Shown piece by piece: positions 1 to 9,600 of a stretch of 64,000 bases of DNA. Position 1 is the first letter of the stretch; every line of letters begins with the position of its first letter. The notes beneath the pieces are model-generated. The model worked only from the letters and a program-made list of their open reading frames with translations, had not been told where the DNA came from and did no database searches. Position numbers and translations under genes: made by a program. Source of the stretch: Symbiodinium natans (Eukaryota > Sar > Dinophyceae > Suessiales > Symbiodiniaceae); NCBI GenBank assembly GCA_905221605.1, contig CAJNDS010002296.1, positions 187,001 to 251,000 on the forward strand, written 5' to 3'.

Positions 1-1346
1 TCCTGGAACCATTCCTGTTGGGTGGTGATGTGGCCTCTCCCTATGTTGGAGCCAATGCGCTTTTTGCAGGGCCTGGAGGTGGCCTTGTTGCTCTTGCGAG
101 CCTGCTTTTCCTGCAGGAAGACCTTATACACTGGGTGCTGATTTTCCCCAATGGCAGTAAGGATCTTTTCCGCCCTGCTCGCCAGGAATTCTTGTGCCTT
201 TTTGCTGCAATGGTCCTGGTACTGACTGGCTGCCCGGACATCAGGGTGGGCCAGCTCGGCCGCTTTTTCCCCACACAGCTTGTCCGCCAGGTCATTGACC
301 TGCTGTCTCCACGAGTTTTCCGCACCCACCTTCCGGACATGGGATGGAACCCATTTCATTTTGAGGCGGTTGACATCTGTGGTTTGCAGCTCCCACCAGA
401 TGTCACCGTGGGTCTTGCCCGGCTTTGGGCTGCGGACTCGTTTCGGGACACCAAGGCAGTCTAGTGTCGTGTCAATAGGGCCTTCGGTATAACGGGCCAG
501 CTGCAAAACGGCATACAGCTCCCCCCGAAAAACCGTCTGTGGTCCAAAAAACTTGGCCTACGATTGCTCCTACCTGGACGTATTCTTGGCCCTGTTTCTT
601 GCAGGCTACTACTGCATAAGCTACCCGCCGGAGTCTCGGGTCCGCCGTGTAGGGCCCCCGCTAGCATCAGTGCCATACACAAGCTCCGGGTCGCTGAGGG
701 CCTCTTTATTTGCCCATATACCCAGAAAGATGGGATTGTCCTCCTGTGGAGGCTGTACCTGTCATTTGGGTTTGGGCGGGAGGCCCCTGGTCCACAGTGA
801 TCTCGGGCCTTGGGCCCTGCCTTCTTGGAACCATGTTGGCACCAGGCACAATCCAGGAGGACATGCTCCCAATCTGCTTCCTCGTGGCATCGGGGGCACA
901 CTTTGACAGCAGAGTTTTGGCTGCAAACCAAGGCACCCTGCCAGACGCACCTCAGGGCTGGTTCGACCTTCTTTCTTGAACTCCCCCAGCAATTTCCTCC
1001 CTACCGTCCAGTCGACTCCCTCCTGTAGCTCAGGGGCAGCAAGACCAGTGGCGATGCGGTGGTTCACCTCCTTCTGGTAGGTTTGCTGGAGGAGGTCTAA
1101 GACACGACACTCCTGCTGTGGGGTGTGTATGGTGTGCTTGGTGCCGTGGGCGTCTAACCATTCATCACTGCCTCTAGGCTGCCAACCCATGTCAAGCAGG
1201 TACGCAACCGTGGCTGCCTGACCATTTGCCACCTGCTGCTGGCCTCTTCCAGCCTTTGGACGGTGAGGCCCCATGTTCTCTCCAGCAGCTCTTCCTTTCC
1301 GACCCAGCGCTTCTTGAGCTGGAACCAGGCCTCAACTTGCTGGACC
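1..1346 (-). pseudogene. LINE-type retroelement, 3' part (C-terminal Cys/His motif and RNase H), frameshifted, runs off window
   Basis: This is the downstream third of the minus-strand non-LTR element whose RT lies at 12218-13781; the copia element at 1347-12217 separates them. A Cys/His motif typical of the region after LINE reverse transcriptases is readable around 830-900 (CPRCHEEADWEHVLLDCAWC). An RNase H-like region follows: an acidic first motif (YGTDASGG) near 660-680, FRGELYAV near 500-520, a WVPSH motif near 340, and NDLADKL near 290. These pieces fall in different frames, so I infer several frameshifts (near 1230, 900, 650 and 520) and a dead copy. The frame continues toward position 1, so the 3' end and any tail lie outside the window. 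The RNase H assignment rests on motif spacing only. Confidence 0.75.
1342..1346. repeat. Target-site duplication, left copy (GGACC)
   Basis: The 5 bp GGACC directly precedes the left LTR and is repeated at 12218-12222 directly after the right LTR. A 5-bp duplication is the usual integrase signature of Ty1/copia elements. Confidence 0.93.
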
Positions 1347-1546
1347 TGTTAAGTGTACAGCATGTATCCAGGTACAGTGAATGGGTGCAGTAGGAAAGAC
1401 ACCAAATGCCCTAAGGCATGTTGAGTCTGAGCAGAACGAGTTTGACACCGGAGGCTTAGGCTCAAGAGTCGAAAGCGAGAAAAGTTGTTTTGCCTTTAGA
1501 GCGTGGTAGGAAAAGTGAGCCATGATGTTTACCACGTTTTTCAACA
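1347..1546 (+). repeat. 5' LTR of copia element
   Basis: These 200 bp match 12018-12217 base for base by eye. The repeat begins TGTTAAG and ends TTCAACA, giving short inverted ends. The ATG of the long gag-pol frame (1522) lies inside it, so the start of translation is encoded in the LTR. A GGCTCAAG motif near 1460 resembles the end of the dinoflagellate spliced leader, but the match is short. Confidence 0.95.
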
Positions 1547-4500
1547 TGGTAGCGGAGCACCTGAGTCAGGGTGCGATGATGCTACAGCAAGCTGGATGGA
1601 CGAAGATTTTTCCATGGAGCATGATGGTTTTCATGTCTGTGCGAGAAGTGTGTGCCAACAGCCTCCAGAACCTTCAGCAGATGGCAGAGCAGACAGTTGC
1701 AGCAAGCAGTGGTGCCCTGGACGCTTTGAGTTCAGGAAGATGGCAGCAGGAATTGTTCCTGTTTGCAGTGCTGGTTTTCATGAGCAGCATTTTAGCAGGA
1801 ATGGCGTGGTCGTTCTTGCGAGAGATTGCAACTGAAGAGCGAGAGATTGAGACTGTCGCCCATGAAGAGTTCATGCCTGATGTTTACATTGCAAAGTCAA
1901 GAACAGCAGTGCACAAGCATCGAGAATGCCGTGGCCTGGACAGTGCGGATCAGGCGCAAGTCGTACGTGCACCTGGATGTAGAGTTTGCTTTCCAGATGG
2001 CTATGTTTACATTCAAGGGCAGACAGAAGTAAAGAGAAGGAGGTTTACCCAGATGACTGGATGTGGTTTCTGGATGAGAGTCCTTTGCAGTGCAGTTCTT
2101 CTACTTTGTGCAGGGCTCGTTACAGCAGAAGGTTGGTTGTTGATGATCAAGAATGTGAAAGCAAAGGCAGCAAGAAGCAGTACAGAGATATTGCTAGATG
2201 AAGCAGAGCTCGTTATGTCAAAGCCGCTGCCCAGGAATTCGATTTCCCTCCAGGATGACCTGAAGACTATTGCCTTGGAGGATGAGCGTGCCGAGGTGCA
2301 GCATGCGACTCATGCACTTGGTGGAAGCAGCAAGAATGTGCATGTGAGAAGAGAGAGAGAAGAGACAGAACATGTGGAGCTCATGTCCTTCAGTTTGCAG
2401 CGTCGTCAAACCAAAGAAGCCCCAATACGCTATGAAGATCAAGACAACGAAGAAAACTACAACCTCGAGATTGTGAAGTACATGATCGCAGGATTTGAAG
2501 CATCAAGAAACTTCGACATCACGAATTTGAAGATTGAGGTGAAAAGATGGTATGAAGGTACAAGAAGATTCCTTCGAAGCCTTGAGTCGAGCTACGCCCC
2601 TGAGATCTCAGTCATGTTTCACAAGCAGAAAGAAATCATTTTCGTGTTGATGATCGTGATGTGCACCCCGATTGGTTTGGTTACTTGGATCAGCCTGTAC
2701 AACATGTGTGCCATCCAAAGAAAAAGAAAAGAGTGTTTGAAGAGAAGAGTTTCGAGGAGAGCCAGGTATCAAGAAGTTCGTGCATGTGGTGTTCAGAAGA
2801 AGACGCTCATGTTCATTGTGTTGCTGTATACAAACACGCAAGCAGCTGAAGCCATGAATGCTCAGATGGAGCAAGCAATGCAATCTTTGGCCCAGCAGAC
2901 AGCAACGAACACCCAACAGATAAACGACCTGGTTAGCGCAGTTCAGCAGCAAGCATCCCAGCAGCAGCAAGCAAGCACAGCAGCTCAAAACGCAGCAGCA
3001 GCCAGTGAAGGCGAGATGAGAGAAATGTTTCGCAACATGCTACAAGTGGCTACAAGAACGAGCACAGCGGTCCACGAGGCAGCAAGCATGATCAACAATA
3101 TGGGTCAAATGCATCGAGATTTTCGTGAGCATCAAGAAGCACGAGAACAAGCACAAGCAGAAAGAGAAAAGAGAAGAGAGAAGGGAGATGTCGAGTTGCA
3201 CAAGATGATCAAGACCCCCGACGTGTTCAACCCAAGCAGTTTCAAAGAAGAGCATGAAGGCTGGAGTGAATTCAGACACAAGATGCGAACCTGGATTGGA
3301 GCGTTGGACCCAGAGATGTTAGCAAGAATTGAAGCCGTTGAAGCAAAGAGAAGTGAAGCTGTTGAGTTTTCCACCTTGAGTGACGAGCACAAAGCCGTTA
3401 GCAAGAAGCTCTACACGATCCTCACTTCGTACACGAAAGGTCGCCCATTGAGAACGATCAAGCAGATTACAGAGGAGAATGGTTTAGAAGCATGGAGAAT
3501 TTTGCTCGAAGAACATGAACCCTACACTCGTGGTAGAAGTCTTCGGTTGCTGACTAGCCTCACGAAGTACAAGTTTGAAAACAAGAAGACCACCATGGAG
3601 AACATCCTTGCATTCGAAGAAGCAATCGAGCAGTATGAAAAGGCATCAGGAGATGTGGTGCAAGATGATTTGAAGATTTCAATTATCCTCAATCAGCAAG
3701 ATGGTCAACTTCGACAACACATGTTGCTCAACTTGAGAGATGATACAAAGTATTCAAGTCTTCGTCAGTTTCTCCTGTCCTATGAGCAAAACACGCGCTG
3801 GACCACAACTGACTTGATCAACGCCGGCAACGACCACGGTGGACAAGCAGACATGGATGTCAGCAACGTGAACAAAGATGATAGAAAAAGGCCCTGGAGA
3901 TCCAAAGGAAAAGGAAAAGGAAAGTTCAGCAAAGGCAAAGGAAAGGGCAAAGGAAAATGGAGGAAAGGAAAGTCCAAAGGAAAAGGCAAGTATGGCAACG
4001 ACTACGGCTACAACTCCAAAGGACGAGGAAGAGGAAAAGGTCGTGGTCGAGGTCGCGGTCGTTTTGGTCGTGGAAAAGGATTTGGTCGTGGATTTGGAAA
4101 AGGACGCGGAAAAGGAAGCTTTGGTCCTCAGTGTTGTCATTACTGTGGAAAGCCTGGTCACTTTGAAGCCCAATGCAGACAGAAGCAGAGAGATTTTGGT
4201 GATGTTCGAAACGTGAACGACGACCAGCAAAGTACCACAGCAGCCAGTTCTACTGCAGCACCAAGCACGTCAAGCACCACGAACGTGACGAGCGTCAGCA
4301 GGAACCAAGCAAAGACCGTGCGCCAAATCTCCATGATCCACATTGGAGATCCTCCACAACAGTATCCAGAAGTTTTCGAAGTCGACACGGAGGCAGAAGA
4401 AGAACTTGAGATTGACTATTTTGGTCGTGTGCTACGTGTTGAAGAATTTCAGCTTAGCGATGCAGAGCAAGAAGAAGAAGAACACGAGCACCAAGAAGAA

Positions 4501-6603
4501 GATGATCCTTTGATGTTGTGGTGGAAAGATGGTTGTGAGCACGAAGAAGATTGCAACCTTTGTGTCCGTGCAGTCCAAGAATCATTTTATGAGAGCAGTC
4601 CTGTCTATGAGAAGATAGAAGTGATCTTGGACAGTGGCGCCGATGTCAGCCTCATTCCTCTGTGGCTTGGCAAAGAGGGAGTGCCTGTGAAGAAGAAGAA
4701 CGATTCAGGCATCAGAGACGCACAAGGAAGAAAGATTCCTGTAAAAGGAAAGAGAGCAATCAACTTGACTATGTTCAGCTCGAAGCAAGAAGCAGTCAAG
4801 ATGCAAGAATGCTTCATCGTTGCGAATGTGGTCAATCCTTTGTTGGCAGTCGGAAAGCTACTCAAGAATGGCTGGGAGATTGTCAAGAAGGATGATGGCT
4901 TGATGTTGTCAGACGGAATGTCAGACATCCCTGTTCACTACCACAAGAACTCGCTGGCTACTTATGCTTACTTGCAAGCAGGAAAGAGGTATGAGAGCGA
5001 AGCCTATGTGAACCTGGAGCAGGAACACGTTCGCACCGTCATTCAGCTGAACTCCCACATAGCTGATGCAGCAAGAAAGCAAGAACCTGGCTGGCATGAT
5101 ACAGACAGCATTGTGGTTGTGCACTACTCCCCGGCGCAGTCGAAGTACAAAGATCCCACGGACATGTACCGTACGGAGGATTTTCCGTACAGAAGCACGA
5201 TGATCAAGACAGAAGATGGTACATGGAAAGCCGTTGAAGTGTGCAAGAAGTATGCGCAGAAGATGGACCCGTTTGAGTATATCAGCGCAGGCGGGGAATT
5301 TGAAGTGGTGACAGCATTGTCGTCACGAGTTATCCCGCTGAATGTCTTGGGCATCCCCTTGAAGAAAGATGAACGCCAAGAACAAGAAGCAAGAACCAGC
5401 GACACTTGGAGCATCGAGAAGGCTGGTACGGAACTTGTGCGGTACCACAACACGCCGCGCACTCACAAGTTCAACCCTGAGAACGTAGCTGGAATGCCCA
5501 CGGACATTGAGAATTTGACGTCCTGGAGATACACTATTGGCGAGTGTGTCTATGCCACGAATTTGTATGAGGACGAGGATGATTGGAGCAAAGACAAAGA
5601 ACCTCCTGAAGAAGCATTCGCTTTGCCGTGGTATGGTCAGACCAGATTTCGTCTCAAAGAACCTGTTCGTGAAGATAGAAGAAGCAGTGCACAAGAGCAA
5701 GAGGCAAAGAGACAGAAGCTTGAAGAAGAAAAGAAAAGTTTCCTCCCAGAAGATGTGCAGATGGAAGAAGCCCCTCGAGGTGAAGTTGAACGAGATTCTC
5801 TTGTGTTCACCTACGATGGCTATGAGTACAGCAAGAATAGCAGCGTGCAGATTTTACGTCAACTTTGTCGTGAATTTGAAGTACCAAGCAGTGGCAGCAA
5901 AGAGCAGATGCTGAAGCGCTTGTCTCGCGCAGCTCAGGAGCGCGAAGCGGCAGACAGCCTAGCCCTCGGGCGCAGGCAGTATGAAGCGCAGGTCGCGCCG
6001 CTGATGAGGAAGCGCGAAGAACGCCCCAATGAGCAGGAAGTGATGCTACACAACCTGACGCACCTGCCATTTGCTGGCTGGTGTGAGCATTGCGTCGCCA
6101 CTCGGGCGAAAGAAAATCAGCATCGGAAGAGCGAATTGACTCGCTCCCCCGCTGAAGAGAGCAGCAAGTCAACACTCTGTTTCGACTTTGCGTACACCTC
6201 AACGAGCAGCTCTGAGGCGCAGCCCATGGTCACGCTAATAGCGAACGATGCATGGTCCAAGTGGTTTGTCGCCGTGCCCGTAGCAAGAAGAGGAGGCGCA
6301 GATGCGCTGAGGCACATGACCGAAGCGTTGACTACAGCTACACTGCAGCTTGGGTACTCAGAAATCAATGTGAAGGCAGACAATGAAGGTGTTTGCAGAA
6401 GCTTGAAGATTGCACTCCAGAAAATGCGTGGAGCGCATGGTCTGAGCACTACACTTCTTTCAAGTGTACCCCATGATCACGAAAGCAATGGTTTGGCCGA
6501 GCGTGCAGTCCAAACAGTCAGAAGGCATGCGAATTGTATCCTGGATGAGGTCAGAGTGAAGACAGAACTTCCTCTTAGCCATGAACACCCACTGATGTCG
6601 TGA
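1522..6603 (+). CDS. Copia polyprotein, first part: membrane region, gag, zinc knuckle, protease, integrase
   Basis: This is a 1693-aa frame starting at an ATG inside the 5' LTR; a second in-frame ATG (1546) straddles the LTR/primer-site border. The first about 445 residues hold three or four hydrophobic segments (about residues 77-100, 185-205, 372-392 and 428-444), unusual for copia. A gag region of the UBN2/copia type spans about 567-770. A Lys/Gly/Arg-rich nucleocapsid-like stretch and a CCHC knuckle (CCHYCGKPGHFEAQC, about 871-886) follow. The protease motif LDSGADVSLIP lies near 1036. The integrase zinc region (HNLTHLP...WCEHC) is near 1510-1530, and the DDE residues sit in FDFAY, KADNEG and HESNGLAERAV (about 1554, 1617 and 1653). 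The frame ends at TGA 6601-6603, where related copia proteins usually have Trp, and continues in the same frame after it. Confidence 0.93.
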   Translation: MMFTTFFNMVAEHLSQGAMMLQQAGWTKIFPWSMMVFMSVREVCANSLQNLQQMAEQTVAASSGALDALSSGRWQQELFLFAVLVFMSSILAGMAWSFLREIATEEREIETVAHEEFMPDVYIAKSRTAVHKHRECRGLDSADQAQVVRAPGCRVCFPDGYVYIQGQTEVKRRRFTQMTGCGFWMRVLCSAVLLLCAGLVTAEGWLLMIKNVKAKAARSSTEILLDEAELVMSKPLPRNSISLQDDLKTIALEDERAEVQHATHALGGSSKNVHVRREREETEHVELMSFSLQRRQTKEAPIRYEDQDNEENYNLEIVKYMIAGFEASRNFDITNLKIEVKRWYEGTRRFLRSLESSYAPEISVMFHKQKEIIFVLMIVMCTPIGLVTWISLYNMCAIQRKRKECLKRRVSRRARYQEVRACGVQKKTLMFIVLLYTNTQAAEAMNAQMEQAMQSLAQQTATNTQQINDLVSAVQQQASQQQQASTAAQNAAAASEGEMREMFRNMLQVATRTSTAVHEAASMINNMGQMHRDFREHQEAREQAQAEREKRREKGDVELHKMIKTPDVFNPSSFKEEHEGWSEFRHKMRTWIGALDPEMLARIEAVEAKRSEAVEFSTLSDEHKAVSKKLYTILTSYTKGRPLRTIKQITEENGLEAWRILLEEHEPYTRGRSLRLLTSLTKYKFENKKTTMENILAFEEAIEQYEKASGDVVQDDLKISIILNQQDGQLRQHMLLNLRDDTKYSSLRQFLLSYEQNTRWTTTDLINAGNDHGGQADMDVSNVNKDDRKRPWRSKGKGKGKFSKGKGKGKGKWRKGKSKGKGKYGNDYGYNSKGRGRGKGRGRGRGRFGRGKGFGRGFGKGRGKGSFGPQCCHYCGKPGHFEAQCRQKQRDFGDVRNVNDDQQSTTAASSTAAPSTSSTTNVTSVSRNQAKTVRQISMIHIGDPPQQYPEVFEVDTEAEEELEIDYFGRVLRVEEFQLSDAEQEEEEHEHQEEDDPLMLWWKDGCEHEEDCNLCVRAVQESFYESSPVYEKIEVILDSGADVSLIPLWLGKEGVPVKKKNDSGIRDAQGRKIPVKGKRAINLTMFSSKQEAVKMQECFIVANVVNPLLAVGKLLKNGWEIVKKDDGLMLSDGMSDIPVHYHKNSLATYAYLQAGKRYESEAYVNLEQEHVRTVIQLNSHIADAARKQEPGWHDTDSIVVVHYSPAQSKYKDPTDMYRTEDFPYRSTMIKTEDGTWKAVEVCKKYAQKMDPFEYISAGGEFEVVTALSSRVIPLNVLGIPLKKDERQEQEARTSDTWSIEKAGTELVRYHNTPRTHKFNPENVAGMPTDIENLTSWRYTIGECVYATNLYEDEDDWSKDKEPPEEAFALPWYGQTRFRLKEPVREDRRSSAQEQEAKRQKLEEEKKSFLPEDVQMEEAPRGEVERDSLVFTYDGYEYSKNSSVQILRQLCREFEVPSSGSKEQMLKRLSRAAQEREAADSLALGRRQYEAQVAPLMRKREERPNEQEVMLHNLTHLPFAGWCEHCVATRAKENQHRKSELTRSPAEESSKSTLCFDFAYTSTSSSEAQPMVTLIANDAWSKWFVAVPVARRGGADALRHMTEALTTATLQLGYSEINVKADNEGVCRSLKIALQKMRGAHGLSTTLLSSVPHDHESNGLAERAVQTVRRHANCILDEVRVKTELPLSHEHPLMS
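1547..1558 (+). promoter_or_regulatory. Primer-binding site, initiator-Met tRNA type
   Basis: The sequence TGGTAGCGGAGC starts on the base after the LTR. It fits the complement of the 3' end of eukaryotic initiator methionine tRNA (TGGTAGCRGAG-type), the usual minus-strand primer in copia elements. The same bases are also codons of the gag-pol frame. Confidence 0.8.
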
Positions 6604-6606
6604 GCA

Positions 6607-9600
6607 ATGCGACACTCTGCGTGGCTACTCAACCGTTTTCATCGGTCCTCAGCAACAGGAAAGACGCCGTATGAATTCATGACAGGCCAACCGTATCGAG
6701 GAGAACTCGTACCATTTGCAAGCACGATTATGGTGAAACGCTTGAGACCGAAGCGCAAAGGTGACCGTTTGTGGACGTTCGGAGTGTTCCTCGGCAAGAC
6801 TGAATCTGGAATGTGGCTTACCTTCCAGAGCGATGGCATTCACGCATCAAGAAGTGCGAGACCAGTTGGTGAAGCTTACGACGCGAAGGCCATCAGCAGC
6901 GTGAACGTTTTCACTTGGTCGATCAAGAACAATACACTTGGCAGCCGAGTACTACCTCAGAAAAGATTGGTTTCTCCGCAGATTGTTCTTCCAGCAGTTG
7001 CAGCAGGTGAAGAACGAAAGAGCCTTGAAGATGAAGTTGCAGACGAAGCCGCCTCTGATCCTCCAACAAGTGATGAGGAGAAAGCAAGGAGAGATGCAGA
7101 AGGAATGCTTGAAGAGTTCGAGCTTGTTCATGATGAGCATGATCCTCTGGCAGATATGGTTTCCGAGCACGAAGATGAAGGAGGAGAAGTTCCTGAAGAA
7201 GCAAAGATGGATCGAGAAAGCAGACCAGACTTTGAGTGTGTTGGTTCACCAAGCAAGATTCCAAGAACAAGAGTTGAGCTTCCCAGGTTTGGACCTGGAG
7301 CATCGTCTTCGGTGATGAGAGCAGAAAGAATGCCCGACAATGATGAGAGGTCGGACGAAGAAGAAGATTGCTTTGCAGGCAGTGAAGCTGGTGACTTTGA
7401 GACAGAAGATGAATGGAGCGATGAAGAGCAACAAGAAGAAGTTCAAGTCCTTCCAGAAAGTTTCTTCTCAGAGGAAGCAGGACCTCCTCAACTCGCAGAA
7501 GAAGACCTCGAGATCTTTGACGATGCCGCAGCAGGAAAAGAAGTTTCCAGATTGACAAAGATGGGTGTCATAGAAGAGGTGCCCATGGAGCAAGAAGAGA
7601 ACAAAGAAGTTGTTTGGTTGACAACAAAGCTGGTTTTCGACTGGAGATTTCGGGAGTCAGAAAACGTCATCTGCGAGAACGAGATCCCTGAAGGGCAACA
7701 AGAAGTTCCTCATGAAGCCCTGAAGCCACGAAGATGTTGGCAGAGAAGAGCAAGGCTGGTAGCAAGAGAGTATAACAACTCGAAGCGAGAAGATGTGTTC
7801 AGCCCAGCTACCTCTCCGTCGTTGACGAAGCTGATTCCAATTTTGGCATTGGCAAATCGATGGAGTATTTGGTCGCTTGACATCAAAGATGCATTTTTGC
7901 AGGTTCCCCAGAAAAGACCTGTACACTGCAAGATTCCACGAGGAAAAGGAAGTCAAGCAGTACACGGAATGGAAGCCAAATGCTGGCGTCTTGGTCGTGT
8001 CCTTCCTGGACAAAGAGATGCTAGTCTTCTGTGGAGCGAATTTTGTGCAGAACTTTTGCAACAAGAAGGCTATGAGAAAAGCATCGCGAACCCAGCGTTG
8101 TTTCGCTTGATCAAGAATGGCAAGGTCGTATCCGTTTGCATCGTGCATGTCGATGACCTTCAAGTAGCAGGAAAAGCAGCAGTGGTGAAGCCCGTCCTCG
8201 AAGCTTTAGCGAAGAAGGTGAAGCTACAAGTAGAAGGACCTTTTCTGACAGAAGAAGATTATCGCAATGGATTTTCCAAGCAGTCTGTGCGTTTTCTCAA
8301 GAGAAGGTATAGCTATGAAGACGGAAAGTTGTTTGTCCGATCGAGAAGAGAGAAAGCTACCCCTGCAGCAGGAAATGTGCAGAACACCGATGAGACAAAA
8401 GAGCTGGACGAGAACAAGAAGAATGTGTACCGAAGTTGTGTCGGTATACTGCTATATCTTGCCCAAGACCGTCCTGACATCCAGTATGCAGTCCGAAATT
8501 TGGCAACTGGAATGAAGGCTCCTACGCAGAAGAAGCAGAAAGAGCTTGAGCATTGCGCGTTGTATCTGAAGAAGACTGCAGGCTATGCGGTTTGCTACAC
8601 AGCAGGGAGACCTGGAACGGCAACCTTGCAAAGAAACAAGAATTTGGAGCAAGATTCCGAGAATGAGAACGAGAAGAGCATCGAGAGTGGCAGTCACCTG
8701 GTCGAAGTATTTTCTGACGCCGACTGGGCCGGCAACAAGAGCAGCCGGAAATCTGTATCAGGAGGAGTCATCTTCCTGGACGGCCAGTATGCGTTTTCTT
8801 ACTCAAGAACGCAGAAAACTGTGGCACTTTCCAGTGGCGAGTCCGAGTACTACGCACTCACTGGTGCTGTCGCAGAAGGAATTGGCATTCGAGAAGCCGT
8901 AGAGTTCCTTTCTGGCAAAGCAGCGCGAATGAAGGCGTACACAGACAGCAGTGCAACACGCGGCATTGTGCATCGGCAAGGTGTTGGTCGTATCAAGCAC
9001 TTAGCAACGAGAATGCTCTGGTTGCAAGAAGTTACCAGAAACGGCCTATGCAGCGTGAAGGCAGTGAGCACTGTTTTCAACCCTGCCGACTTAGGGACCA
9101 AGCCCCTCAACGCATCGAGAATGAAGCTACTTTTGAACATCCTTCAAGTCCATGATGATCGAGAAGCAATCGGTCGTGAAGAACGAATGGCCGCAGAGAG
9201 CACAACTACAGTCAGAAGATTGACAAAGGTATCCGGAAGCAGACTTGGTTTGACGTTATTGTCAGCTTTTGGTTTTGCAGTTGAATCTGCAGGTCAGCAA
9301 GAAGGAGATTTTGTAGCACGAAGATATTTTTGCATGCAGTTGATGAGTTTTGTGTTTGGTCCGTTTTCTACAGCTCAAGAGCCACCTCAAGAACTTCAAG
9401 AAGTTGAACAAGAAGTTTTACATGGTCAAAGCAGCAACAGCAGCATGAAGTTTTCACACGTTTTCACGAGCATGCCTGAGCTTGAGATGTTCGTGCCCGT
9501 GTGCATGGCTGTGATTGTTGTTCTGGTGACGATCATTGTCTACTTGGCAGTGAACCAGAAGAAAGAGAAGAAGGGTGAGAAAGAAGAGAAGCCCAAAGAA

